Assembly (NCBI RefSeq): GCF_020283565.1
Contig: NC_060065.1
Coordinates: 38,180,409-38,244,408, forward strand
DNA length: 64,000 nucleotides
Reading direction: 5' to 3'
Source: Trifolium pratense
Taxonomy: Eukaryota > Streptophyta > Magnoliopsida > Fabales > Fabaceae
Shown here: positions 32,721 to 43,822 of the stretch, piece after piece
Position numbering within the stretch: position 1 is the stretch's first letter
Layout of the letters: every line of letters starts with the position of its first letter
Position numbers and translations under genes: made by a program
The notes under the pieces: model-generated
Database searches by the model: none
Seen by the model: the letters and a program-made list of their open reading frames with translations, nothing else
What the model was told of the DNA's origin: nothing

Positions 32721-33252
32721 TTAAGCAATTCAAATGAAAAGTCAAATCATGCAATTCAAATGACACAAAACAGTTCCAACGGTCTACAAGAGTTCCAACA
32801 CTACTTCAATTTGAATTAACATGGAATTTTAACTAAATTATGAGCAATCATAATAAAATTAGTGACTTAATTTAACATAAGTTTAATCATATGATCTTAC
32901 CCAGTATAAATACGACGTATAATGAGCTTCCCACAAGCATCTTTATCATGGTTGTTCCCCTCCTCATTTTCTTATTGGTCCCCCTCCTCATCCTCTTGTT
33001 AGGCAAATCATTCAAACCCCAAATATAGATATTATCAACAAAAATAAAAAAAATTATGCCAAACAAAATAAAATGATTTACTCCTTGAGAGGCATTTTAT
33101 CAAACAGATACAAGACAATAAGGTGGGTAGAAAAATCAGAACAAAATTAATTTGTAACTCAAAGATTATTGTGTTGTCATCAGTTCATGTTCATCTCTTG
33201 TTTGACCCATAAAATGCGATATAGAAACAAGCTAAAGAGAAACAACATGCAA

Positions 33253-33534
33253 TCAATCAATACATTGGAACGACAGAGAGATAAAGTTACTACATACCTT
33301 GGAAATGCAAAGAACGACAGAGACGTCCGGCGGAGGGGTTGTGGTTCTTCGACGGAGTAGGGTTTGAAGGAGAACATCCGAGAGATTGACGGATTGTGCT
33401 TCCAGATTAAACAGCGGCGGAGGAGAATAAACGGTGGCGGAGGAGATTGAACAGCGGAGGAGGATTGAACGGCGGCGTATTGTGCGATTAGGTGTTGGAA
33501 TCGTCTCACTCATTTTGCTTTTCGTTTTAGCCAA
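33253..33534 (-). pseudogene. Possible 5' exon of a CACTA-internal or captured gene
   Basis: A minus-strand frame begins MAKTKSKMSETIPTPNRTIR near the right subterminal region, where the first exon of a CACTA gene would lie. It is GC-richer than its surroundings and contains diverged gcggcggaggag units. No domain is recognised and no continuation exon could be assigned. Confidence 0.3.
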
Positions 33535-33941
33535 ATGTTATGTTTTTGGGAAAATATGTGTGTTAAGAAACAAATTTGTGAAAAAAAATTAAGATATAAA
33601 ATTTAAAATGTTATTATAAGAGTGGGAATGAAAAAAATGTGGGAAAATGAAAATTTGTGAAAAATATTGGGCACTTAACAATTAGTTTCTTTTTTATATT
33701 TAATTTAATTAAATATAGAGTCCGCCACAACAGATGCTAAGGCTATGCATTTTTTCTTTTTTCCATAGCGTCTCATAGTGTCCCAAAAGACAGACTCTAT
33801 ATTTGATTATTCAATTAAAATTTAAATTTAAAATAAAAACACAGTAGCGTCTGTCATGCAGACTCAAATGAGACGCTAGTAGCGTCCGTGTCGGGGCGGA
33901 CGCTAAATATTTTGAAGCTAAACAACAGTTTTGTTGTAGTG

Positions 33942-35689
33942 GGAGTATACATAAGAGTTATGGAAAATTAGAGGAAAGGACAATGATTACAAATAATATA
34001 TAGTTTTTTTTACTGCAACAAATAATATATAGTTAGCACAATAAAAACAAAACATTAAAATATTTAGAAAAATATGTTAAAGACATGCAACCATTTTTTG
34101 TAGCGCTATAAAACTCGAAATAACACTGTTATAGAAATGCACGGTATCGAAGTTGTATATATTCCTGAATTTTTTTTTTTTGGAATAACACTATTATGGA
34201 AGTGCACCGTCCCGAAGTTGTATATATTCCTGCAAAAAACAAACAAAACATTAGTCAATTATGCTTTAGGATGAAATTACAAATTAAGTGAGAAAACATG
34301 CAAAAAGAAAAAAACTTAGAAGGAATATCAGAATGATGTGAGGAATGTTGTGAGTTGTAATATTTATAGCAAAAAATACCATCAATCTTATCAAATATTT
34401 CTAAAATTAACTAATGAGAATTAATTACAATTCTTTTGGACTTGATAATGTAACTTTTTTTGTTTGACGTGATTTTTTTTTATTCCAATATATTTTATTT
34501 CTTATTATGATAATGATGCTTTTATAATACATTTATGAAGAATTTTAATAGTTTGTTGACCAATATTTTTAAATATGTCTATATATGGAGATGTAATAAA
34601 GTCTATTTTTTATTTATTTATAATCATTTGCATGATTTTCCTTTTTTAAGAATCCCCTTTGCATTGCATTCAGTCAAAGAGAGAATCCCTTTTTCATGAT
34701 TTTTTGTTTTTGGTCATGACCCTTTTCATGACTTCTATTTCTTATTTCTTATAATTCTTTAATTAGATTTTTATAAATCATTCAAATTAGACTTTTTTAT
34801 TAATATTTTTGAAATGTGAAAGATTTAAAAAATAATTTTTTTTTACTAATTTTTTTGAAAATATAAATGTTATACTTGATTATATATTAATTATATATTC
34901 AAAAATAAAACATTACCTCCCATAAAAACTATTATAAGTGCTTATTATATTACCTCCTATAAAAATAAAACATTACCTCAATAACAATTCATAAAAAAAT
35001 TTCTTTACATTATTTTTTATTTTGCTTATTTTTTAATATATAGAATAATACAATATTTTTAAATTAAATTATAATACGAATTTTTTAAAATAGTAAATAT
35101 TAATTTTATTACGAAATTTAAACGTTTCATATTCTAAAATATTTTAAAATAGTAATCAAAATCAAAATAATTTTAAAAATAGATCATTTTTTAAAAAAAT
35201 GTTGAGGCTAAAAAGTACAATCAAAATAGATCATTTTACAAAATCTATTATTTATTAGTTTGGGAGTTTCTCTCTCCATTAAATAAAATCACTAAATTAT
35301 TTTGAAGTAAAAAGATGAAAATCATTAAAGAATGACTAAGAGAAAGTATAATAATGACACGTCAGATAGAGAAGCATTGGAGAATGCCACGCATGCGTAG
35401 GATGAATGTGATATTGCCACGTTAGAAAATTGCATGGAGAGAGAAACTCTCAAACTAATAAATAATAGATATGCCTATCTATAAATAGAGCTACAAGAAA
35501 AATAAATTTTTACGTCAAATCTTTTAAACTAATAAACTAATCTTAAATATTCTAAACACATGCATCTTTAAAATTCTAAACAGAAATATAAATATAAACT
35601 ATAATTAAATCTAAATTCTTCAAAGATATTTAAGCATTATTCTCAACAATTTGATTCTTCATTTTGAACGCATTTAAATAAGCATGATC
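33942..35689. other. AT-rich, small tandem duplication, no clear gene
   Basis: At 34115-34235 a ~75-bp unit (ataacact.ttat.gaa.tgca followed by cgaagttgtatatattcctg) is duplicated. On the minus strand, tgctataaatattac (~34357-34371) precedes a possible intron ending ttttttgcag before the first unit. This could be the relic of a small gene. Nothing further is recognised to 35689. Confidence 0.4.
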
Positions 35690-35864
35690 TAGGAAGCACC
35701 GACACTCCTCATATTATGCGTGTCCGTGTCGGACACGTGTCTGTGTCCGTGTTCGACACTGACACTTATGATTACACTAAATTATGTCATTTTTTCAAAA
35801 ACAATTATCGGTGTCGACGTGTTAGTGTCTGTGTCGTGTCCGGTGTCCATGTCCGTGCTTCATA
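35690..35864. mobile_element. Small hAT-like MITE rich in gtgtcc words (175 bp)
   Basis: The left end TAGGAAGCACCGACAC and the right end, reverse-complemented, TATGAAGCACGGACAT form an inverted repeat. Flanks gcatgatc (35682-35689) and agcatgat (35866-35873) are alike but offset, so a clean 8-bp duplication is not proven. The interior is cacgtgt/gtgtcgtgtccg repeats. Confidence 0.6.
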
Positions 35865-35902
35865 GAGCATGATAGCTCAAAATATTTGCATGATATTTGA
35901 TC

Positions 35903-36580
35903 CTTGCACTACTTGTGCACCCCCCCCCCCCCCCAACATTCCAATTTACCCCTTCGCTACTTAGGACGTGAGTGTGTAAATAGAAAAAAGTGGAGAAAAA
36001 AGAGTTCGCATTTTAGAAGGCAAACTACGAACTGGGTCAGTTCGCATCCTAGGATGTAAACCTTATAAAAAATCAATTTTTTTTGTCCCCTTCACCCTTC
36101 TCTCATCTCCCATGAAACAATTTTGAATGAAACATAGTTCGCAAGTTAAAGTAACAATTGTAGCCTTATCAGCTCTTGTTATTTTGATACATGTCTATTG
36201 TAAGTATAAATGTAAACTTGGTCATATCAAATAAAACAATTCATTATAACTATCTTTACGGTGTGTGTGATTGGTCGATAATGTTACTGCAGTGGCAAAT
36301 TAAATTATGATATCAGATATTAGCCACATTTTTATAATGTTCATTAGTTAAAGTGCAAACTGGGTTCGCACTCTAAATAGCGAACTGTATTTCAGTTTGC
36401 ACCCTATTTTGCGAGTGACAATTTTATTTGACTCAAACCTAATGTTTGTGCTCCATGAATGAAAATATTATCAAATATGTTAAATAAGATATTCACTCGC
36501 AAAATAGGGTCCGAACAGTGCTCGCATTCTAGAATGCAAGGAGATTATTTTGGTGATTTCAGGGGGCGCAAAAAGTAAAT
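35903..36580. repeat. Probable TIR element with ttcgca words; C15 run
   Basis: It starts near cttgtgcac plus a run of 15 Cs (35920-35934) and ends near cagggggcgcaaaaagt, which gives weakly inverted ends (ttgygcccccc). Inside, the words agttcgcat, ttcgcattctagaatgc, gcaaaatagggt and complements recur in both orientations around 36010-36060, 36360-36420 and 36500-36540. No coding sequence. Confidence 0.45.
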
Positions 36581-38332
36581 CTCTAAATAAATTCCTTAAT
36601 TTCACCACCTTTGGGAGAACCGGTATTGGGTTATAAACTTGATTGGTAAATTGGACTTATCAAATATGTTTGGCCCAATTAACTATCTCTTACTTTGTGA
36701 AATTCTTTACCCACTCCTATAGTTCTGTTGCGCCTCCAAAATGATTATTTTTGCAAAATATTTCCCTTTCAAGTTTTAAAATTTAGATAACAAAAAATCA
36801 ATTTTACACATCTAGATTTTAGAATTTAAATTCCCTTATATATATATGGTTCGAAGTCCTCTTATAGCAAAAACCAATTTCAAAATTTTTTCACATCTGA
36901 ATTTTAAAATTGAATGTATAAAAAAATTATTTTAATTACAATCTAGATTTTAAAATAATATATAAATTGCACTTTTCAAAAATTTGACAGATTGAATTTT
37001 TACACATTCATGAATCATGATAGAAAACAATTTATATTTTATTTTCTTACAAAAACGAGTTAGACAAATATTACTATTATTAACCAAAAGTTTCATTTGA
37101 ATTGTACCAAAAAAGAAAGTTACATTTGATTGTTGAATTAAGTTTCTTTGGTCTTTTATATTTCTAAACATCTTTTTTCTTTTTTTTTGTATATTTTCAA
37201 AGTACAATTATAAAGACTAATCTCTCACATCTTGTGAGAATCAAATAAATAATAAAACCTCTAAAAATTTTAACGTTGATGTATGTCAAAATTTTGGGAT
37301 CGAATAAATGACCTTAGTTTCTATTATGTATTATTTGCATTTGTTCTTTAACAAGAAAAAGCATTTTTTTTTGTTCAACAAGTGTCACATATGGGTGACA
37401 ATAGCATCAACAATTTCCTTAGCAAATGAAATTCTAAGCTTTTTGTTTTTCATTAAATCAACCAATTTGTTACTCTCTCGTACAAACTAGATAGTTCATA
37501 CTCAATAGTCAACGTAACGTGTGGGAATCTAGACTTTAAAAGATGATGATAGGACAGGGCTCCAAAAAAATGGATGTCTAATTCCATCTTTTCAAGCAAA
37601 AGAAAGAAATGTCCAATGTGATACACAATCCCTCCTATCCATCTCAAAGGGCAATGTGCTCCAATAAGAAAGATAAGTGATAACTGAATTTGATAATATA
37701 TAGAAGTTAGTTGATTTTACTATATTGAGAAGAGTTAGGTATCTCTCCAACATATGATAAAGATTTTTAACCCTCATAGTGTGTAGATATTTATGTTTAA
37801 TTTGGGAGCTTAAAAGGCAAGGAACGTCAATGTAAATTAATTTTACACCGATAATCAATAAAAATGGTTCAATTTTAATTTTGTCATATTAAAAAAAGTG
37901 AAGTTAATATCACCAAAAAAAAGTGAAGTTAAATGAGATGACGTGACAAAAAATATAATTGTGATTAGTTGATAGTGTATATATTTATTTTTCTCTTAAT
38001 TTGGTGCCAACAAACATTATATTGTAGTTGAATGAATCATTGTTCCAACATGTTTCCAACTTCTATTCCACCAATCTTTACAATTAATTTTCTTTTTACT
38101 TTTGAAACTCTAAATGTTATTTGGTTACCTTTTTGTTCATAAGCTAAGAACTATTTTGTATGCCAAAGGGAATGAAGTTTCCTTAAACAATTGATGTGGG
38201 TTCAATACTCTTTCTTATCACTAGCTATAATTTTGACTGTGTATACTTACACATATTTTGAACGCAACATATATGCTTTACTTTGTGAGAAATTTAGTAG
38301 GTTTTTTCGTTGTGTTATTGATAAAGATGTGT
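36581..38332. other. AT-rich, no gene seen
   Basis: No protein-like frame or element terminus was recognised. Minus-strand frames at 36950-37207 and 37453-37858 are chance. Confidence 0.4.
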
Positions 38333-38760
38333 CTATGGCGGAGATGGTGGGTGGGGCGTGAGTGGGTGGTTAGAGTTCAAGGTGGTCATAGAAATGTTGC
38401 TCTTTGTTGGATAACATTTTTTACATGATAATATGGATGATAAGTGGTCTTCGAGGCTCGAAAATGATGAAGAGTTTTCTATCAAATGTGTTTTTGGAAT
38501 ATTGGTCGAGGACGTCATGGAAGAAACGATGACTCTTTAGGATTTAGTTTGGAATAAAGTGGTTTTGTTGAAAATATCTCTTTTGCATGACATTTGTTGA
38601 ATAATATAGACTTCCAACAAAGAATAATTTGCAAAACCGGCATGTAATGCGAAAATTGCTATCATTTATCTCGCAATTGATGTGACCTTTCTTAACATCT
38701 TTCCTATGGTGTCTCTTTTATTGGTCTCAAGGAATTGTAAATGAGAAGATAATTACCAGT
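38333..38760 (+). pseudogene. Decayed LINE scrap (zinc-binding reverse-transcriptase region)
   Basis: Across several stops and frameshifts the plus strand reads pieces such as REWVVRV, RNVALCWI, DDKWSSRLENDEEFSIK, VWNKVVLLKISLL and LNNIDFQQRI. They resemble the W.....F.VKSAY, W...vPlKv..F.WRL and NRLPTKDNL order of the region before RNase H in plant LINEs. The match is by pattern only and the piece is heavily mutated. Confidence 0.45.
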
Positions 38761-39380
38761 CGGATGAAAAATCAAATGTGGTGGTATATAACTCAAAGCA
38801 AAAGTGTACCGCCTTTCCTTGATCTTCATCGGTGCTGACTTATGTGTTTTAATTAGCCACGTTGTGAGTTTTTTATTTTTGGGAGTGGTTTTGATCCTCG
38901 TAACTATTTTCTATTCTTGATACGCCTTGTGCTAAAATAGCTTTAGATTTATAATATAATTAATATTTTGGATTTTTATTTTTTTAAAAAAAAAAAAAGA
39001 CATTCTTAAGTAGATTAGACTATTTTTATTTTTCATATGCCTAAGTAGGTCTATGTCTTGTTTTGTCGGTGAATAATGTGATCAAATATACACCACAAAA
39101 TAGTATTGTACATGTTGTGTGCCATATTTATGCTTTTACTCCACTTTGACATTCTGATTATGCGTATTATCTTATGGACCCCTATAAGATAGGTGCCACT
39201 GCATTGCATTTTATCATATGTCACGCACTTTGATCAAAAAATAAATAATCATATGTCACACTGCAATATACACATTACTACTATTACACGGTAAATGGAA
39301 ATAACATCCATTCATCTATACTATAGTCTAGAAACCACATTAGTATAGATTCTATAATATATCCTAATACTATTATATAT
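38761..39380. other. No gene seen
   Basis: Possibly further LINE debris at the start, then AT-rich DNA. Confidence 0.35.
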
Positions 39381-39787
39381 AGGCTTTGTCTAACATGCAC
39401 CACTTGATTAAGTGGTGTATGGTGCACAAGTTTTCGATATTTTTATAATGAATACGAATTTTACAAAATCCACCGTTGGATGGAAAGTTTATATCGTTTA
39501 GATCATCCATACATTTTTTAAATTTTTTTTGAAAATCATTTGATATGTTATTGAGACCCATCAAGATTAACGGTATTCAATAAAAATCCATAAACCGTTA
39601 ATTTTGATGGGTCTCAATAACATATCAAATGATTTTCAATTTTTTTTTAAAAAATTTATGGATGATCTATACGATATAAACTTTCAATCCAATAGTGGAT
39701 TTTGTAAAATTCATATTCGTTATAGTGTTGCCGGTGACTTGTGCATGGTGCACAACTTAAGAGACTTGTGCACCATAGACTTTGCCT
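39381..39787. mobile_element. Foldback MITE (~407 bp)
   Basis: Arms of about 180 bases are inverted around a centre at ~39585: gatgggtctcaataacatat and tttcaatcca..gtggattttgtaaa appear on both sides in opposite orientation. It begins aggctttgtcta and ends tagactttgcct inside a tatata context. It shares its inner words with the MITEs at 41981-42378 and 42643-43042, so the three form one superfamily. Confidence 0.8.
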
Positions 39788-40159
39788 TATATATATAGTA
39801 AATGCATGTTAAGCTTAACACGAACTATTGGAAACATTGTTTGTGTCAACTAAAATTAATTTTTTAAATTTTTTAAAAGAGATTATGTGTAGTTCATGGA
39901 CTTTGTCCTCGATGGTTTTTTTTTTTTAACTCTAGGTAATTTGTCCTTGATAATCGTATTGTTGAATTTTGTTTGAACCACGATCCATTTAGGTAATCGT
40001 ATTGTTAAAGGTATGCAGTTGCTTAATCATTCTCATATTTCTAATTTCAGTTTTAAATTAGGATGTTTTTATCTTAATGAAGTTATTCATTGTAACAAAG
40101 GCTGTTCATTGTGACCTAATAGGGAATCTGCCCTAATAGGGAATCTGAAAATGTTTCCT
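39788..40159. other. No gene seen
   Basis: AT-rich. It may include intron or exon remains of the LRR-kinase relic that follows. Confidence 0.35.
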
Positions 40160-40265
40160 GCATTTTGTCCATAGACCTGTCTTATAATAATCTCAGCCTA
40201 GGAAATGTTCCTGATTGGATCAGAAGCAAGGAACTTACATTCAGTTGTTCTTTTGTGATTTATCT
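40160..40265 (+). pseudogene. Scrap of an LRR receptor-like kinase ectodomain
   Basis: The frame ILSIDLSYNNLSLGNVPDWI followed by RSKELTFSCSF matches the end of the LRR domain and the linker before the malectin-like domain in plant LRR-malectin receptor kinases (DLSYNN...). No neighbouring exon could be joined, so it is a relic or transduplicated piece. Confidence 0.45.
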
Positions 40266-40436
40266 TAGAAAGGTATTTTTGGGATTTATATAGAATTTTC
40301 ACCAATAACTTAGAAAATCATTTGTTGGCTAATAAGAATTTTCACCAACATCTCATGCTCTACATTGAATAGTACAAAAAAAGGAGAGAAAAAGCATGAA
40401 AGAAGACAAGCTGAAAAAGAAAAAAAAAAAAAAAAC

Positions 40437-40757
40437 AAGGTTAGCCACGGTTATAAGTGTGGCTACGTTTAACGGATGATTTAGCCACGGCTACAACCGT
40501 AGCCAAATCAATTTTCTTATTTCCATAACAACTATTTTGCCATGGTTTGACCGTGGCTAATTGATAAAAAGCCATGGTTGTAAAATCGTTACCACACTCT
40601 TTATTGCCGTCGCAAAAATCAAATATAGCCGTGGCTAAATTTGGTGACGTCGGTATAAGCCACCCTCAAAATTATCATGGCAAACTTTATTAGCCACGGT
40701 CTAAGGCACTTTTAGCTACGGTTTTGACAGTGGGTAAATGGTGAATTTTTTGCAGTG
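40437..40757. mobile_element. Fragment of a CACTA-like element with tagccacgg repeats
   Basis: Repeated tagccacggttat/aaccgtggcta words in both orientations are followed by tttttttgcagtg, which reads CACTGCAAAAAATTCACC on the other strand and looks like a right terminus. A matching left terminus was not found; the A-rich run at 40418-40435 may mark the break. Confidence 0.5.
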
Positions 40758-41906
40758 GTATAATTTTAGGAAACATTTAGCACAAACACTTTTTTTTTAT
40801 GCAAGCACAAACATCTTTTAAGAAACAGGTAGTGTGGAAAAAGTAACATCATTTAATACATACATAGATAGAGCGTGTGTGATTAATATTTGCCAACTCT
40901 CTTGTCAGATTTTTTTTTTTTTGTGCCCTCCACCCTTCTCGCGGGCTTTGCTCATTCTTTATATTTTTTTTTTAATTCGTGGTTCATAGAAGAAAGGAGT
41001 CCCGATAATTTTACGGTGTTTTCTTAACGTTTGAATTAACCAAATCAGACGAAATGATTTGTACCAAAAATATTAATATTTTTTAAAAAACTCTCTTAAA
41101 TATTATATATTTTTTCTTTTAAAACTCTTTCAAATATTATATTATTTTTTATATAAAAAAAAACTCTTTTAAAACTCTTGATTGTTTTCTATTTGATTTT
41201 ATTTAAATAAGTAATATCCACACACTTTTTAGGTTTTATTCGAGTTTTCTCTCATGTGATTGTTTCATCTGGTGTTGTTTTAATCCCGTCTTAGTGCGGA
41301 GTATTTGTTTTTGTTTATCTCGTCTTAGTACGGTGTTTGTCCCGTCTTATTACTGTGTTTGTTCTTTGTTCAAATTTGCAGGTTTGTTTCGATTCAAATC
41401 CAGTGCAGGTTCAATGACTTTAGCATCATCAACGTTGCAGATCCGAATACATGATTATTCGGGACATTTGAAGTTTGTCAAATCAATCGTAGGCTTTGTC
41501 AATAAGTCATTTTATGTTATTAACTCTGATGTTGTGAGCCTGTTTGCTGATTCATCCTCATTAGTTTTTAGCGAAATTGAATATGTAATTAAAATAAAAA
41601 TCAAGAGAGTTTTTGCGTCAAAAAAAAAAAAAAAACTCTCAAATAAATATATTTTACCTTTATTAAAATAATTAGGCTTAACCCAATTTCTTTTGAATAC
41701 TATAGATAATGTTTCCAACCTAAGTTGCAGAAAAGCATACATCTGATAGCGTATATTATCTGGAAAAAAAATTGACATTTTAGATTTATTAAAAAAAATA
41801 ATCTATCTATAGACTGTATTATAATTAAATATATTATTTTTTTAATGATTCTAAAAGATCAATTTTTACTTATAATAAACCTGGAGAGAGTACACTTTTA
41901 ATAATA
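40758..41906. other. AT-rich, one unexplained open frame
   Basis: A 125-codon frame at 41294-41671 reads MRSICFCLSRLSTVFVPSYY at its start and contains repeated cgtcttagtacgg/cccgtcttattac words. No domain is recognised, and the frame ends in an A-run-encoded lysine stretch. It is probably a repeat fragment. Confidence 0.35.
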
Positions 41907-41908
41907 AT

Positions 41909-41980
<72 letters not shown>
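41907..41980. repeat. (AT)n microsatellite
   Basis: About 37 uninterrupted AT units, ending directly at the left terminus of a foldback MITE. Confidence 0.95.
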
Positions 41981-41983
<3 letters not shown>

Positions 41984-42378
41984 TCAGGATCCGTTGACAC
42001 CAACTAGTTTGACACCAAATGTTACACCTCTCAATAACGTTTTAACCGATATAAATTTTATAAAATCCACCGTTGGATTGAAAGTTTACATCATATAGAT
42101 CATTTGTGTAAAATTTCAAATAAATCCAAAATCATTTGATATGTTATTGAGATACATCAAAATTAACGGTTTTTGTATTTTTTTAAATGCCGTTAATCTT
42201 TATGTGTCTCAATAGCATATCAAATGATTTTGGATTTGTCTGAAATTTTACACAAATGATCTATATGATGTAAACTTTCAATCCAACGGTGGATTTTATA
42301 AAATTTATATCGGTTAAAACGTTATTGAGAGGTGTAACATTTGGTGTCAAACTAGTTGGTGTCAACGGATCCTGACTC
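41981..42378. mobile_element. Foldback MITE in an (AT)n tract (398 bp)
   Basis: It begins GAGTCAGGATCCGTTGACAC and ends with its complement ..CGGATCCTGACTC. The arms of about 190 bases are inverted throughout (gttgacaccaactagtttga; accgttggattgaaagttta). There is no coding sequence. It sits exactly at the end of an (AT)n array, suggesting TA-targeted insertion. Confidence 0.88.
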
Positions 42379-42384
42379 TATATA

Positions 42385-42595
42385 AACGGCATTTAAAAAA
42401 ATACAAAAACCGTTAATTTTGATGTATCTCAATAACATATCAAATGATTTTGGATTTATTTGAAATTTTACACAAATGATCTATATGATGTAAACTTTCA
42501 ATCCAACGGTGGATTTTATAAAATTTATATCGGTTAAAACGTTATTGAGAGGTGTAACATTTGGTGTCAAACTAGTTGGTGTCAACGGATCCTGA

Positions 42596-42598
<3 letters not shown>
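42385..42598 (-). mobile_element. Extra half copy of the same MITE
   Basis: This segment is the reverse complement of the left arm plus loop of the 41981-42378 element, including the loop words aacggcatttaaaaaaatac and ttgatgtatctcaataacat. It ends in the same CTGACTC terminus next to another (AT)n tract. The order is left arm, right arm, inverted left arm. Confidence 0.85.

Positions 42599-42642
<44 letters not shown>
42599..42642. repeat. (AT)n microsatellite
   Basis: About 21 AT units between two foldback MITEs. Confidence 0.95.
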
Positions 42643-42644
<2 letters not shown>

Positions 42645-43042
42645 GGAGAGGGATCAAATTACACCGGTGTAACATTTGAGTAATGTTACACCGCTCAATA
42701 ACGCTTTAACGAATACAAATTTTACAAAATTCACCGTTGGATTGAAAGTTTATATCATATAGATCATTCATGTTCAATTCTATAAAAATCTAAAATTATT
42801 TGATATGTTATTGAGATTGATCAAGCTTAACGGTATTCAATAAAAACACATAAAGCGTTAATCTTGATCGATCTCAATAACATATCAAATGATTTTAGAT
42901 TTTTGTAAAATTGAACATGGATGATCTAAATGATATAAACTTTCAATCCAACGGTGAATTTTGTAAAATTTGTATTCGTTGAAGCGTTATTGAGCGGTGT
43001 AATATTACTCAAATGTTATACCGGTGTAATTTGATCTCTCCC
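42643..43042. mobile_element. Related foldback MITE (400 bp)
   Basis: It begins GGGGAGAGGGATCAAATTAC and ends with the near complement GTAATTTGATCTCTCCC. The inner words (caataacgctttaacgaat, caccgttggattgaaagttt) show kinship with the neighbouring MITE. It is flanked by (AT)n on the left and tatatata on the right. Confidence 0.87.
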
Positions 43043-43822
43043 TATATATATATTTCACATAACTAATTATTGTATTAAAAAGAAATTAAAATTAAAATGA
43101 TAAAATTTTCAACCTAGAATCCCTAAACCCAATATGAAGTCAAGGGTGAAGTAGAAAGGAAAAGGAACACAGATCGAAAATTGATAAAAGAAAAGGGGAC
43201 ATGTAAAGGATGATGACTATGTGGTAGGCCGGAGAACGAAAATGGCATCGCCTGAGGTGCTCTCGAAAAGGAAAGGAGAACGACGTGGCGAAAAAGCTGG
43301 AGACAGAGAGAGATCGTAAACGAAGAAGAAAGACGGCGGAACTTAAAAGAAGGATACGACGGCTGGAAAGGTGAAAGAGCTGGAGAGACAACAGGAAGAA
43401 GAAGCAACGCGCTCAAGAATTGTGAATGTGATAGTGGAGGAGAGAGAAAATTGAATGGAATGATAATGCCACATTACAATCACATGATTCTAATCCTACT
43501 CCTTCATTTAAATCTAATGGTTGTCATTCATTCTCATATTCTCATATATCTTTATCATTCTCATAGTATACATCCTCTATATATATATATTTAAACAAAA
43601 TTTAAAGCAACAAAGAAGGGGGATTGAGAAATTTTCAATATTATGTTTATGTTGTTAATTGACCAATAAAAATCCTCACCAACTCAAGAATGCTTGTTGC
43701 TGCTCTTATGACCTGCTGACTCCCCATCTACGTGTATGGATAAAACTTTTAAAAATGAATACAATTTCTCATCAACCAAAAAATATTTTTTAATTCAAAA
43801 TCATGACGAAGGATTGAAAAGG
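43043..43822. other. Intergenic with a GC-richer patch
   Basis: Bases 43200-43440 are much less AT-rich and purine-rich on the plus strand. A plus-strand frame beginning MASPEVLSKRKGERR is closed after 26 codons, and the minus-strand frames are Ser/Pro/Leu-rich shadows. It may be the 5' exon of a lost gene. No function is assigned. Confidence 0.35.

Larger units (their letters stand above)
30096..33941. mobile_element. CACTA (En/Spm) transposon, 3846 bp, transposase degraded
   Basis: Both termini begin CACTACAACAAAACTG and are flanked by a 3-bp duplication gga (30093-30095 and 33942-33944). Subterminal regions (30116-30430 and 33715-33905) are arrays of tagcgtctg/agacgct words in both orientations, typical of CACTA transposase-binding arrays. 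Internally there are remnants of a plant En/Spm transposase-type gene on the minus strand and several small duplications. No full transposase frame survives, so it is probably mobilised only in trans. Confidence 0.92.

Noticed and set aside
41294..41671. 125-codon frame as a host gene
   Set aside because: No recognised domain, ends in a lysine run encoded by poly-A, and its beginning is made of short repeated words.
43123..43416. Minus-strand Ser/Pro/Leu-rich frames
   Set aside because: Complement of purine-rich DNA; two overlapping frames are both open, typical of composition rather than coding.
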